Source of the DNA: an uncultured Klebsiella sp.
GTDB lineage: Bacteria > Pseudomonadota > Gammaproteobacteria > Enterobacterales > Enterobacteriaceae
Length of the DNA: 19,074 nt
Assembly (NCBI GenBank): GCA_902490055.1
Contig: CABUCP010000009.1
Location: forward strand, 1 to 19,074
Reading direction: 5' to 3'
The translations under genes were made by a program, and so were the position numbers. This document shows, in pieces, positions 1-8,319 of this stretch. Positions within the stretch are counted from its first letter, which is position 1; every line of letters begins with the position of its first letter. The notes below the pieces were generated by a model, which was not told the DNA's origin, did no database searches, and saw only the letters and a list, made by a program, of their open reading frames with translations.

Positions 1-16
1 TCTGGAGGAGATCACG

Positions 17-301
17 ATGGGTGATGCATTGGGGCTTATCGAAACCAAAGGTCTGGTGGCCTGTATTGAAGCAGCGGATGCGATGTGTAAAGCCGCCAAC
101 GTCGAATTGATTGGCTATGAAAACGTCGGCTCCGGCCTGGTCACCGCGATGGTGAAAGGCGACGTCGGCGCGGTAAAAGCGGCGGTCGATTCCGGCGTTG
201 AATCCGCACAGCGCATCGGCGAAGTGGTGACCTCGCTGGTCATCGCGCGTCCGCATAACGACATCAACAAAATCGTCTCGCATTACAAGATTGCGGACTA
301 A
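17..301 (+). CDS. cmcB: BMC-H hexameric shell protein (GRM2 choline microcompartment)
   Basis: This 94-residue protein is a single BMC domain of the PduA/CsoS1/EutM type. Its hexamers tile the facets of the choline-degrading microcompartment, and small molecules pass through the central pore. The N-terminal [11 protein letters not shown] strand-helix start is diagnostic. The pore loop is NVGSG (GSG at residues 38-40), Lys25 lies in the usual edge-lysine region, and VIARPH is the conserved end of the last core strand. A strong GGAGGAG ribosome binding site at 4-10 fixes the ATG. The next gene starts 12 bases after the stop and encodes an almost identical protein. Klebsiella GRM2 loci usually carry three such genes in a row (cmcA, cmcB, cmcC) before cutF, so this is probably the second; the letter is inferred because the upstream gene is outside the window. 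Confidence 0.93.
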   Translation: MGDALGLIETKGLVACIEAADAMCKAANVELIGYENVGSGLVTAMVKGDVGAVKAAVDSGVESAQRIGEVVTSLVIARPHNDINKIVSHYKIAD

Positions 302-313
302 CGGAGAAACCTG

Positions 314-592
314 ATGAAAGAAGCGCTTGGTCTTATCGAAACCAAAGGTCTGGTGGCCTGTATCGAAGCCGCGGACGCGATGTGCAAAGCCGCCAACGTT
401 GAGCTGATCGGCTATGAAAACGTCGGTTCCGGCCTGGTTACCGCGATGGTGAAAGGCGACGTCGGCGCGGTCAACGCGGCGGTCGACTCCGGCGTGGAAG
501 CGGCGAAACGCATCGGCGAAGTCGTCAGCTCTCGCGTCATCGCGCGTCCACATAACGACATCGAAAAAATCGCGGCGCAGCACAAAGCATGA
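314..592 (+). CDS. cmcC: BMC-H hexameric shell protein, near-identical paralogue
   Basis: This 92-residue BMC-domain shell protein is identical to the preceding one from residue 4 to residue 53, including the NVGSG pore. The differences are at residues 2-3, at position 54 (Lys to Asn), at 63, 65 and 72, at position 74 (Leu to Arg, in the strand before ARPH), and in the last ten residues, which form the lateral or outward surface. The DNA differs mostly at synonymous sites, so this is an old or selected duplication rather than a fresh copy. The ribosome binding site is CGGAG at 302-306. About 50 bases separate it from cutF. By Klebsiella GRM2 order it should be cmcC; it probably co-assembles with the other hexamers into the same facets. 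Confidence 0.93.
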   Translation: MKEALGLIETKGLVACIEAADAMCKAANVELIGYENVGSGLVTAMVKGDVGAVNAAVDSGVEAAKRIGEVVSSRVIARPHNDIEKIAAQHKA

Positions 593-645
593 CCTGACAG
601 GGCGCGCCCCGTCTCCACTCTTTTCGTCTGATGAAGGATAGACTC

Positions 646-2250
646 ATGATTGAACTGGATAACGATTTGCAGTCCCGGCAGAACGCCCGGGAACTGGTGC
701 GCAACGCCAAAAAGGCGCAGGCGATCCTGGCCACCTTTTCGCAGCAGCAAATCGACGCCATCGTGAAAAACGTGGCCCAGGAAGCAGCGCACCACGCCGA
801 AGCGCTGGCGAAAATGGCCGCGGAAGAAACCGGTTTTGGCAACTGGCAGGACAAAGTGCTGAAAAACCGCTTCGCCTCGCTGCGCGTCTACGACGCCATC
901 AAAGATATGAAGACCGTTGGCATCATTCATGACGACCCGGTAAAAAAAGTGATGGACGTGGGCGTGCCGCTCGGCGTGATTTGCGCGCTGGTCCCCTCAA
1001 CTAACCCAACTTCTACTGTTATCTACAAAGCGCTGATCGCCCTCAAGGCCGGCAACGCCATTATCTTCTCCCCGCATCCGGGCGCGCGTCAGTGCAGCTG
1101 GAAGGCGATTGAAATCGTCAAACGCGCGGCAGAAGCGGCCGGCGCCCCGGCAGGCAGCGTTGACGGCATCACCCAGCTAACGCTCGAAGCCACCTCCGAA
1201 CTGATGCACAGCAAAGACGTGTCACTGATCCTCGCCACCGGCGGCGAAGGCATGGTGCGCGCGGCCTACGCCTCCGGCACCCCGACCATCAGCGGCGGCC
1301 CGGGCAACGGACCGGCATTTATCGAACGCAGCGCCGATATCCATCACGCGGTGAAAGATATCGTCACCAGTAAAACCTTCGATAATGGCGTGATCTGCGC
1401 CTCCGAGCAGTCGATCATCGTCGAACGCTGCATTTACGATGACGTTCACCGCGAGCTGGAAGCGCAGGGCGTCTACTTCATGAATGAAGATGAAGCGGCG
1501 AAAATGGCGGCACTGCTGTTGCGCCCGAACGGCACCATCAACCCGAAAGTGGTCGGCAAAACCGCGCTGTACCTAAGCCAGATGGCGGGCTTCTGCGTCC
1601 CGGCCAGCACCAAAGTGCTGATCGCCGAACAGACCACCGTGTCGCCGAAAAACCCCTACTCGCGCGAAAAACTGTGCCCGGTGCTCGGCCTGTATGTGGA
1701 AGAGGACTGGAAAGCCGCTTGCCACCGCGTGGTCGAACTGCTGACCAACGAAGGGCTTGGCCATACGCTGGTGATCCACACCCGCAACCAGGACGTCATC
1801 CGCCAGTTCTGCCTCGAAAAACCGGTTAACCGCATCCTGATTAATACTCCGGCGGCGCTCGGCGGGATCGGCGCGACCACCAACATCTCCCCGGCGCTGA
1901 CCCTCGGCTGCGGCGCGGTCGGCGGCGGCTCCAGCTCCGACAACGTCGGCCCGATGAACCTGCTTAATATCCGCAAAGTCGGCTACGGCGTGCGCTCAAT
2001 TGACGAACTTCGCGCCCCGGGTAGCCGCGTGGAGCCGCAGCCGACCATCGTCACCCCGGCAAGCGACCCGCAGCTCAGCATCCTCGATGACGCGCGCTTC
2101 AACGCCCCGGCCAGCACAGCGGTAACGCATCGCGCAGGCAGTGACGATCGCTTCGCCGCCGCTGGCGCCACGGTCGACGTGGAAGGCGAAATCAACGAGC
2201 AAAACGTGGAACGCGTTATCCGCCAGGTGCTGAAGCGCCTTGCTAAGTAA
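646..2250 (+). CDS. cutF: CoA-acylating acetaldehyde dehydrogenase with C-terminal encapsulation peptide
   Basis: CutF oxidises the acetaldehyde released by choline cleavage to acetyl-CoA, using NAD and CoA, inside the shell. It belongs to the EutE/PduP family. The catalytic cysteine is Cys251 in the ICASEQS motif; the nucleotide-binding ATGGEGMVRA stretch and the late SSSDNVGPMNLL block match the family. After about residue 465 comes a flexible Pro/Ala/Thr-rich linker. The protein then ends in an amphipathic helix (last 18 residues, ending RVIRQVLKRLAK), the classic layout of a BMC encapsulation peptide. I chose the ATG at 646 (534 residues) because AAGGA at 635-639 lies at the right distance. 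The in-frame ATG at 631 would put that ribosome binding site inside the gene. Confidence 0.95.
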   Translation: MIELDNDLQSRQNARELVRNAKKAQAILATFSQQQIDAIVKNVAQEAAHHAEALAKMAAEETGFGNWQDKVLKNRFASLRVYDAIKDMKTVGIIHDDPVKKVMDVGVPLGVICALVPSTNPTSTVIYKALIALKAGNAIIFSPHPGARQCSWKAIEIVKRAAEAAGAPAGSVDGITQLTLEATSELMHSKDVSLILATGGEGMVRAAYASGTPTISGGPGNGPAFIERSADIHHAVKDIVTSKTFDNGVICASEQSIIVERCIYDDVHRELEAQGVYFMNEDEAAKMAALLLRPNGTINPKVVGKTALYLSQMAGFCVPASTKVLIAEQTTVSPKNPYSREKLCPVLGLYVEEDWKAACHRVVELLTNEGLGHTLVIHTRNQDVIRQFCLEKPVNRILINTPAALGGIGATTNISPALTLGCGAVGGGSSSDNVGPMNLLNIRKVGYGVRSIDELRAPGSRVEPQPTIVTPASDPQLSILDDARFNAPASTAVTHRAGSDDRFAAAGATVDVEGEINEQNVERVIRQVLKRLAK

Positions 2251-2275
2251 CGCACTGATATAAGGCGATAAAACG

Positions 2276-2533
2276 ATGATTCTCGCAAAGGTAACCGGCC
2301 ATATCGTCGCCACGCAGAAATGCGATGAGCTACGCGGCAGCAACCTGCTGTTGGTCACCCGACTGGATGACAACCAGCAGCCGATGAAGGACCAGACCTG
2401 GGTCGCCGTCGATAACGTCGGCGCCGGTATGCACGACATCGTGCTGGCGGAAGAGTACTTCGCGCTCAATAAAGACCGCTACAAAGCAATGTCGGTGGTC
2501 GCCATTGTCGAGAACGTGTTTCGGGACGCCTAA
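2276..2533 (+). CDS. cmcE: BMC-P (EutN/CcmL family) pentameric vertex protein
   Basis: This 85-residue protein of the EutN/CcmL/PduN family forms the pentamers that close the twelve vertices of the icosahedral shell. The family signature is clear: it starts MILAKVTGHIVAT, has an LLLVTRLD strand, the VAVDNVGAGMHDIVLA core and an AIVENV end. Length is normal. It follows cutF by 25 bases with a modest AAGG at 2262-2265, and the next gene starts 17 bases downstream. It is the only vertex protein in the window, so the shell here consists of BMC-H hexamers plus this pentamer; no tandem-domain BMC-T trimer is visible, in line with what is known of GRM2 loci. Confidence 0.95.
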   Translation: MILAKVTGHIVATQKCDELRGSNLLLVTRLDDNQQPMKDQTWVAVDNVGAGMHDIVLAEEYFALNKDRYKAMSVVAIVENVFRDA

Positions 2534-2550
2534 CAGGAGTGAATAGCCCA

Positions 2551-3732
2551 ATGAGTGAATTTTTACTGAAACCGCGGATTTGCTTCGGTCAGGACGCCCT
2601 CTCGGTGCTGAACGAACTCTCCGCCCGCAGCGTGCTGCTGGTGACCGATAAAGCGATGGTCAAGTTTGGCCTCGCCGAGCGCGTCATCGCTCTGCTGCGC
2701 CAGCGCGGGATCGCCTGCCAGGTCTGGGATGACGTGGTGGCGGATCCGGATATCGCCACCGTGGTACGCGGCATGAAGCTGATGGATAGCCACTACCCGG
2801 ATCTGGTTATCGCGCTCGGCGGCGGTTCGGTTATTGATGCCGCCAAAGCGGTTATTTTCTCCCTGGCGCAAACCCGTCCGCGGGGCAACCGTCCGCGTCC
2901 AGGCTTCGTCGCTATCCCGACCACCAGCGGCACCGGTTCGGAAGTCACCGCCTTTTCGGTAGTGAAGGCCAACGCGGAAAAACTGGTGCTGGTGGATGCG
3001 TCGCTGCTACCGGATATCGCCATTCTTGACCCGGCGCTGGTGGCTTCAGTGCCGCCGGCGATTACCGCCGACACCGGCATGGACGTGCTGTGTCACGCTC
3101 TCGAAGCCTACGTCTCCCGCGCCGCCAGCGACTTTTCCGATGCGCTGGCGGAGAAAGTAGTGCAGCAGGTGTTCCGCTATCTGCCGACCTGCTGGCGCAG
3201 CGGCGGCGACCTGCTGGCGCGCGAAAAAATGCATAACGCCTCCTGCATGGCGGGCATGGCCTTCACCAACGCGTCGCTGGGGATAACCCACAGTCTGGCG
3301 CATGCCCTCGGCGGTGTTTTCCGCGTGCCCCATGGCCGCGCCAACGCCCTGCTGATGGCGGAAGTCGCCGCATGGAACGCCGATTTCCACGGCCAGTGCG
3401 ACACCCACGCCGCGCAAAAATATGCCCGTCTGGCGCATCTGCTGGATCTGCCTGCCGCCACGCCGCGTCAGGGCGTCGCCAGCCTGCTGGTCGCCATTCA
3501 GGCTTTAAAAGAAGAGATGAACATGCCCTCCGGCATTAGCGACACCGGCATTGAGGCGCCTGAATTCGAACGCCGCCTGCCGGAGATGGTCGGCCAGGCG
3601 CTGCGCGACAGCTGTACCCCGACCAACCCGCGCGCACCGGACGCCAACGCGTTAACCGAGCTTTATCGCCGGGCCTGGTCCGGTTGCCAGGAATCGCCCG
3701 GCGGCGCTCCGCTTGCACGGGCCTACGGGTAA
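2551..3732 (+). CDS. cutO: Iron-containing alcohol dehydrogenase (acetaldehyde to ethanol) with REP-derived tail
   Basis: This group III (Fe-dependent) alcohol dehydrogenase, related to PduQ/EutG, reduces acetaldehyde to ethanol and regenerates the NAD that CutF needs. Visible features are the nucleotide-binding GGGSVIDAAK (Gly90 onward), the TTSGTGSEVT block, and the metal-ligand regions DTGMDVLCHALE (Asp and His four apart), LAHALG and VPHGRAN. The start at 2551 follows AGGAG at 2535-2539 with a slightly long gap; an in-frame GTG at 2539 overlaps that site and is unlikely. The family normally ends shortly after the LYRRAW helix. Here the last 12 residues (382-393, SPGGAPLARAYG) and the stop codon are encoded by a REP element, so this tail is probably acquired and non-functional. 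Confidence 0.94.
   Translation: MSEFLLKPRICFGQDALSVLNELSARSVLLVTDKAMVKFGLAERVIALLRQRGIACQVWDDVVADPDIATVVRGMKLMDSHYPDLVIALGGGSVIDAAKAVIFSLAQTRPRGNRPRPGFVAIPTTSGTGSEVTAFSVVKANAEKLVLVDASLLPDIAILDPALVASVPPAITADTGMDVLCHALEAYVSRAASDFSDALAEKVVQQVFRYLPTCWRSGGDLLAREKMHNASCMAGMAFTNASLGITHSLAHALGGVFRVPHGRANALLMAEVAAWNADFHGQCDTHAAQKYARLAHLLDLPAATPRQGVASLLVAIQALKEEMNMPSGISDTGIEAPEFERRLPEMVGQALRDSCTPTNPRAPDANALTELYRRAWSGCQESPGGAPLARAYG
3695..3729 (+). repeat. REP element overlapping the 3' end of cutO
   Basis: The stretch reads GCCCGGCGGCGC, then a short loop-like part, then CGGGCCTACGGG, the layout of enterobacterial repetitive extragenic palindromes. Complementary GCCCG and CGGGC arms are present. It lies inside the coding frame of cutO and supplies its last dozen codons. 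It pairs in opposite orientation with the copy at 3761-3795, making a BIME-like unit. I recognised it by eye from known REP consensus features. Confidence 0.75.
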
Positions 3733-3760
3733 CAGATAACCGGGTGATCGCTGAATTATT

Positions 3761-3795
3761 TGTAGGCCGGGTAAGGCGTCAGCCGCCACCCGGCA
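3761..3795 (-). repeat. REP element, inverted partner, between cutO and cutC
   Basis: The + strand reads TGTAGGCCGGGTAAGGCG, then TCAGCCGCCACCCGGCA. GCCGGGT and ACCCGGC form a perfect seven-base foldback. Its reverse complement matches the REP at 3695-3729 in order (Pu-rich head, GGCGGC, CGCCTTACCCGGCCTAC tail). The pair lies just upstream of the cutC leader. It may shield cutO mRNA from 3' exonucleases or bind gyrase/IHF, as REPs elsewhere do; that role is inferred. Confidence 0.85.
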
Positions 3796-3865
3796 GGAAT
3801 ACGGACACTGTATCCACAACCGGGTTGTCATCAGCCGCGGAAAAAGAACATCTGGAGAATACTAC

Positions 3866-6800
3866 ATGGCACACTACAGCTTAACGCCGCGCGTCAAAGT
3901 GCTGGCGGACCGTTTACTCTCACAGGCAAGCACCCTGTGCACCGAGCACGCCGCGGTACTGAGCGCGCTGGATGGCGATATCGCCGGGATCCCCGCCGCC
4001 GTCAAACCGGCTCGCCGTTTCTATGAACTGATGCGCCAGCTGCCGCTGACGATCAGCGCCGATGAGCTGATCGTCGGTAATCAGACCCGCAAAGCGCACG
4101 GGGCGATTTTCCACGACGAAAGCGCCACGCATCGCCCATCCGTGTTCCAGTTCCTCAACCTCAACAGCGATCTGGATTCACCGGACTACAACCTGGTCGT
4201 CGAAAAAGGCGTGCTGGCGATTAAGCACCAGTTAGAAGAGAAAACCCGCGCCCTCGGCAGCGCCGTCAGCCGCAGCGGCATGGATGAAGTCAACGGCTGC
4301 CGCGCCGCCATCTACGCCTGCGATGCCCTGCTGGCGCTGGCGCAAAATCTGGCCAACAGCGCCGAACAGCTGGCGGCCGCGGAAACCAATACTTATCGCA
4401 AAGCCGAGCTTCTCGATAGCGCGGCCATTCTGCACCACGTTCCGGCCCATCCGGCGCGTAATTTTAAAGAAGCCTGCCAGGCATTCTATCTGTTCCAGTT
4501 GGCGCTACAGCTGGACAACGGCAGCTATGCGGTTAACCCGCAAGGGGCGGATATCGCGCTGCTGCCTTATTATCAGCGCGATATCAACAGCGGCGCGCTC
4601 AATGCCCAACAGGCGTATGAGATCGTGGAGTGCCTGTGGTTCAAGCTGGCGGAACTGAGCGAAGTCCGCGCCGCCTGCGCCATTGACGGCTACCCGATGC
4701 TCGACGCCATGCTGCACGGCGCCGCTTTTGACCATGCTGAAGTGAACGAACTCTCGGCGATGTTTATCAGCGCCCAGCGCAACCTCAGCGCGCTGAATCT
4801 GCCGGTGCGCCTGTTTAGCGGCGTGCAACAGGTCAGCCACGCGCCGTTCGCCGCCTGCGCCGATACGCCGGTGATGGAAGGCTTAACCCCGCGCATGCAG
4901 CGCCTGCGTAACCACTACCTGACGGTGCGCCCAAGCGTCTCTATCTATCGCGCGCTGGCCTTTACCGAAGTGGTCAAAGCCAACCCTGGCATGCCGACCA
5001 TTCTGCTGCGGGCAAAAGCCTTCCGCCACGCCTGCGAAACCGCGCCGATTCTGATTCAGGACGATGAGCTGATCGTCGGCCATCCGTGCGGCAAGCCGCG
5101 CGCGGGCGCCTTCTCTCCGGATATCGCCTGGCGCTGGGTGCGCGACGAGCTCGACACCATGAGCACCCGTCCGCAGGATCCCTTTGAAATCAGCGAAGCG
5201 GATAAAAAGACCATTCGCGAAGAGATCGTACCGTTCTGGGAAGGCCGTTCGCTGGATGAGATCTGCGAAGCGCAATACCGTGAAGCCGGAGTCTGGGCGT
5301 TTAGCGGCGAGACCTTCGTCAGCGACCTCTCCTATCACCAGATTAACGGCGGCGGCGATACTTGCCCGGGCTACGACGTACTGCTGTTCACCAAAGGGAT
5401 GAACGGCATTAAAGCCGATGCCGAGGCGCATCTTGCCAGCCTGAGCATGGAAAACCCGGAAGATATCGACCGTATCTACTACTACAAAGCGGCAATCGAA
5501 ACCTGTGAAGGGGTGGTCAACTATGCCCGCCGTATCGCCGACCGCGCCCGCGAGCTGGCGGCTAAAGAGCAAAACGCCCAGCGTCGCGCCGAGCTGCTGA
5601 CCATCGCCGAAGTCAATGAAAACGTACCGGCCAACCCGCCGAAGACCCTGCAGGAAGCGCTGCAGAGTATCTGGACCGTCGAATCGCTGTTTGAAATCGA
5701 AGAGAACCAGACCGGGCTGTCGCTGGGGCGCGTCGACCAGTACTGCTACCCGATGTTCGAAGCCGATATCCGCGAAGGCCGTCTGACCCACGACAGCGCG
5801 CTGGAGCTGCTGCAGGCATTCATCATCAAATGTGCCGAACTGATGTGGATGTCGAGCGAGCTGGGAGCGAAATATTTCGCAGGTTATCAGCCGTTTATCA
5901 ACCTCACCGTTGGCGGCCAGAAACGTAGCGGCGGCGATGCCTGTAACGATCTGACCTACCTGATTATGGACGCGGTGCGCTTTGTGAAGGTTTATCAGCC
6001 GTCGCTGGCCTGCCGTATCCACAACCAGTCGCCGCAGAAGTACATGGAAAAAATCGTCGATGTGGTGAAAGCGGGAATGGGCTTCCCGGCGTGCCACTTC
6101 GATGACTCCCACATCAAGATGATGCTGCGCAAGGGCTTCGATTTTGAAGACGCTCGCGACTACTGCCTGATGGGCTGCGTTGAGCCGCAGAAATCCGGGC
6201 GCATCTATCAGTGGACCTCTACTGGCTACACCCAGTGGCCTATCGCCATCGAATTTGTGCTCAACCGCGGGCGGATGGTGCTGTTCGATAGCTATCAGGG
6301 GCTGGATACCGGCGACCTGCGTGATCTGCGCACCTTCGACGAATTCGACGCGGCGGTGAAGCAGCAGATCGCGCATATCGTGCGCCTGTCGGCCATCGGT
6401 ACCGTCATTAGCCAGCGCGTCCACCGCGATGTGGCGCCGAAGCCGTTGATGTCGTTGCTGGTTGAAGGCTGTATGGAAAGCGGTAAAGACGTCGCCGCCG
6501 GCGGCGCGATGGTCAACCACGGGCCGGGGTTGATTTTCTCCGGTCTGGCGACCTACGTCGATTCAATGGCGGCCATTCGCAAACTGGTGTTCGAAGATAA
6601 GAAATACACTCTTGAGCAGGTCCGCGATGCGCTGCTGGCCAACTTTGAAGGCTACGAAGCGCTGCGCCGCGACTGCCTGAACGCGCCGAAATACGGTAAC
6701 GACGATAACTACGTCGACCAGTACGCGCTGGATATCACCGAATGGACCGAGAAAGAGTGCCGTAAGTACAAGATGCTCTACTCGACCCTCAGCCACGGCA

Positions 6801-7252
6801 CTCTGTCTATCTCGAACAATACGCCAATCGGCGAGCTGACCAACGCCACGCCGAACGGCCGCCTGGCGTGGATGCCGCTCTCCGACGGCATCAGCCCGAC
6901 CCAGGGCGCGGATAAACAAGGCCCGACGGCGATTATCAAGTCGGTCAGCAAGATGAACGTGGAAACCATGAATATCGGCATGGTGCATAACTTCAAGTTC
7001 CTCAAAGGGCTGCTCGATACCCCGGAAGGCCGCCACGGCCTGATTACTCTGCTGCGTACCGCCTCGATTCTCGGCAACGGCCAAATGCAGTTCAGCTACG
7101 TCGATAACGAAGTGCTGAAGAAGGCGCAGCAGGAGCCGGAGAAATACCGCGACCTGATCGTCCGCGTCGCCGGCTACAGCGCCTACTTCGTTGAGCTGTG
7201 TAAAGAGGTCCAGGACGAGATCATCAGCCGCACGGTGATTGAGAAGTTCTAG
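3866..7252 (+). CDS. cutC: Choline trimethylamine-lyase, long form (glycyl radical enzyme)
   Basis: CutC cleaves choline to trimethylamine and acetaldehyde anaerobically by radical chemistry; it is the signature enzyme of the locus. The active-site set is complete: Asp498 ([10 protein letters not shown]), Cys771 and Glu773 (MGCVEPQ), Thr784 ([11 protein letters not shown]) and the radical-bearing Gly1103 (RVAGYSAYF). Each sits 282 residues after its counterpart in the shorter Desulfovibrio-type enzyme, so the extra length is entirely N-terminal. That extension is a degenerate pyruvate-formate-lyase-like repeat: [10 protein letters not shown] (63-72) echoes [10 protein letters not shown] (397-406), and later helices also match. 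In Klebsiella GRM2 the long CutC has been proposed to act as an adaptor for cargo loading. The ribosome binding site is TGGAG at 3852-3856. The gene has its own 133-base upstream gap containing a REP and is followed by two hairpins. Confidence 0.98.
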   Translation: MAHYSLTPRVKVLADRLLSQASTLCTEHAAVLSALDGDIAGIPAAVKPARRFYELMRQLPLTISADELIVGNQTRKAHGAIFHDESATHRPSVFQFLNLNSDLDSPDYNLVVEKGVLAIKHQLEEKTRALGSAVSRSGMDEVNGCRAAIYACDALLALAQNLANSAEQLAAAETNTYRKAELLDSAAILHHVPAHPARNFKEACQAFYLFQLALQLDNGSYAVNPQGADIALLPYYQRDINSGALNAQQAYEIVECLWFKLAELSEVRAACAIDGYPMLDAMLHGAAFDHAEVNELSAMFISAQRNLSALNLPVRLFSGVQQVSHAPFAACADTPVMEGLTPRMQRLRNHYLTVRPSVSIYRALAFTEVVKANPGMPTILLRAKAFRHACETAPILIQDDELIVGHPCGKPRAGAFSPDIAWRWVRDELDTMSTRPQDPFEISEADKKTIREEIVPFWEGRSLDEICEAQYREAGVWAFSGETFVSDLSYHQINGGGDTCPGYDVLLFTKGMNGIKADAEAHLASLSMENPEDIDRIYYYKAAIETCEGVVNYARRIADRARELAAKEQNAQRRAELLTIAEVNENVPANPPKTLQEALQSIWTVESLFEIEENQTGLSLGRVDQYCYPMFEADIREGRLTHDSALELLQAFIIKCAELMWMSSELGAKYFAGYQPFINLTVGGQKRSGGDACNDLTYLIMDAVRFVKVYQPSLACRIHNQSPQKYMEKIVDVVKAGMGFPACHFDDSHIKMMLRKGFDFEDARDYCLMGCVEPQKSGRIYQWTSTGYTQWPIAIEFVLNRGRMVLFDSYQGLDTGDLRDLRTFDEFDAAVKQQIAHIVRLSAIGTVISQRVHRDVAPKPLMSLLVEGCMESGKDVAAGGAMVNHGPGLIFSGLATYVDSMAAIRKLVFEDKKYTLEQVRDALLANFEGYEALRRDCLNAPKYGNDDNYVDQYALDITEWTEKECRKYKMLYSTLSHGTLSISNNTPIGELTNATPNGRLAWMPLSDGISPTQGADKQGPTAIIKSVSKMNVETMNIGMVHNFKFLKGLLDTPEGRHGLITLLRTASILGNGQMQFSYVDNEVLKKAQQEPEKYRDLIVRVAGYSAYFVELCKEVQDEIISRTVIEKF

Positions 7253-7269
7253 TTCTCTCATTGAGAACT
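7251..7269 (+). terminator. Hairpin at the cutC stop codon (mRNA end protection or partial terminator)
   Basis: AGTTCTC, a TCATT loop, then GAGAACT form a perfect seven-pair hairpin that begins inside the cutC stop codon. A competing foldback uses GAGAA at 7241-7245. No T-run follows, so full termination is unlikely. Protection of the cutC 3' end or attenuation between cutC and cutD is a reasonable guess. Confidence 0.5.
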
Positions 7270-7301
7270 AAATGAGCCGTATTTGAGAAATAACAGGAAG
7301 T

Positions 7302-7345
7302 TCTTCGTGCCTGGCGGGCCAATACCGCCCGCCAGGCGACGAAGA
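7302..7345 (+). promoter_or_regulatory. Long stem-loop abutting the cutD ribosome binding site
   Basis: The arms are 7302-7319 (TCTTCGTGCCTGGCGGGC) and 7327-7345, where the complement is perfect apart from one bulged G at 7338: 18 pairs around a seven-base loop. The stem ends exactly where the cutD Shine-Dalgarno GGGAGG (7346-7351) begins. There is no T-run, so it is not a standard terminator. It probably limits ribosome loading on cutD and/or stabilises upstream cutC mRNA, keeping the activase below its substrate enzyme; this role is inferred. Confidence 0.7.
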
Positions 7346-7356
7346 GGGAGGCAAGC

Positions 7357-8307
7357 GTGATCGCAAATAATAAAGAACTAACCGGCCGCATATTCAATAT
7401 CCAGAAATATTCGATTTATGACGGCGATGGCATTCGCACGCTGGTGTTTTTTAAGGGCTGCAATATTCGCTGCCCGTGGTGCGCCAACCCGGAAGGGCTG
7501 ACCAGCCAGTTCCAGGTGATGTTCTCGCACGACAAATGCATTAACTGCGGCGATTGCGTCAGCGTCTGTCCGGCCGGGGTGCACTACCGGGCGGAGGAGA
7601 ACGGCGAAATGAAGCACTTCGTCGACCGCAATAAAGACTGTATCGGCTGCCGCAAATGCGAAGAGATTTGCACCCAGAACGCGCTGGATATTATGGGCAA
7701 GGACGTCACCGTCAGCGAGCTGATGGAGATCATCATGCAGGACTATGACTTCTACATCTCCTCCGGCGGCGGCGTGACCATCGGCGGCGGCGAGATGAGC
7801 CTGCAGACCGATTTTGCCGTCGCCTTATTCAGCGAATGCAAAAATATGATGATTAACACCGCCGTCGAAACCCAGGGCACCACCCCGCTTGCCAACTACC
7901 AGAAGCTGGCTCCGGTCACCGACACCTTCTTATTCGACATCAAACAGATCAACAGCGAACACCATAAGGCGATGCTTGGCATCGGTAACGAAGGTATTCG
8001 CCGCAATCTCGAATGGCTGGTGGATTCCGGCGCCAACGTGATTGTGCGCATGCCGCTTATCCGCGGCTACAACGACTCGTTTGACGCCATTACCGGCGCG
8101 ATTGATTACGTGCAGAAACTGGCGAAGCGCGGAAATATCCGCCGCATCGACATGCTGCCGTACCACCAGCTGGGGCGCAAAAAGTATGAGCGCCTGGATA
8201 TGCCTTACCCGATTACCCAGGACCCGTCTTACGCGCCGGAAGAGCTGGACCGGCTGGAAACCTTCTTCCAGCAGTTTGATTTTGATATTCGCTTAGTCCG
8301 CCATTAA
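7357..8307 (+). CDS. cutD: CutC-activating radical SAM enzyme
   Basis: CutD uses S-adenosylmethionine and a 4Fe-4S cluster to install the glycyl radical on CutC Gly1103. The radical-SAM motif CX3CX2C is at Cys35, Cys39 and Cys42 (KGCNIRCPWC). An inserted ferredoxin-like domain has two further cluster motifs at Cys61/64/67/71 and Cys95/98/101/105, typical of activases of the glycerol dehydratase/CutD class. GGGEM near the middle contributes to SAM binding. At 316 residues it is normal length. The start is a GTG at 7357, five bases after GGGAGG; GTG plus the adjoining stem-loop suggests deliberately low translation. The next gene begins 12 bases after the stop. Confidence 0.97.
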   Translation: MIANNKELTGRIFNIQKYSIYDGDGIRTLVFFKGCNIRCPWCANPEGLTSQFQVMFSHDKCINCGDCVSVCPAGVHYRAEENGEMKHFVDRNKDCIGCRKCEEICTQNALDIMGKDVTVSELMEIIMQDYDFYISSGGGVTIGGGEMSLQTDFAVALFSECKNMMINTAVETQGTTPLANYQKLAPVTDTFLFDIKQINSEHHKAMLGIGNEGIRRNLEWLVDSGANVIVRMPLIRGYNDSFDAITGAIDYVQKLAKRGNIRRIDMLPYHQLGRKKYERLDMPYPITQDPSYAPEELDRLETFFQQFDFDIRLVRH

Positions 8308-8319
8308 CAGGAGCCGACA

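Noticed and set aside
17..592. Long direct repeats at the window start considered as a mobile or satellite repeat
   Set aside because: The repeats are simply the tandem BMC-H coding sequences, differing at synonymous sites; there are no inverted ends or target duplications.
600..609. GGGCGCGCCC palindrome between cmcC and cutF
   Set aside because: Ten bases of pure G/C in a GC-rich genome is easily chance. It cannot form more than three pairs with a loop and has no T-run, so it is neither a terminator nor a clear operator.
631..645. Upstream ATG of cutF (adds MKDRL)
   Set aside because: The AAGGA ribosome binding site at 635-639 lies within these codons and is well placed for the ATG at 646.
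2539..2550. GTG start four codons before the cutO ATG
   Set aside because: The GTG overlaps the only Shine-Dalgarno sequence (AGGAG at 2535-2539), so a ribosome could not use it to start there.
4883..6520. A 545-codon open frame on the - strand inside cutC
   Set aside because: It lies wholly antisense to a strongly supported gene, in GC-rich DNA where long antisense frames arise from third-position bias. Its translation shows no recognisable domain and it has no ribosome binding site evidence.
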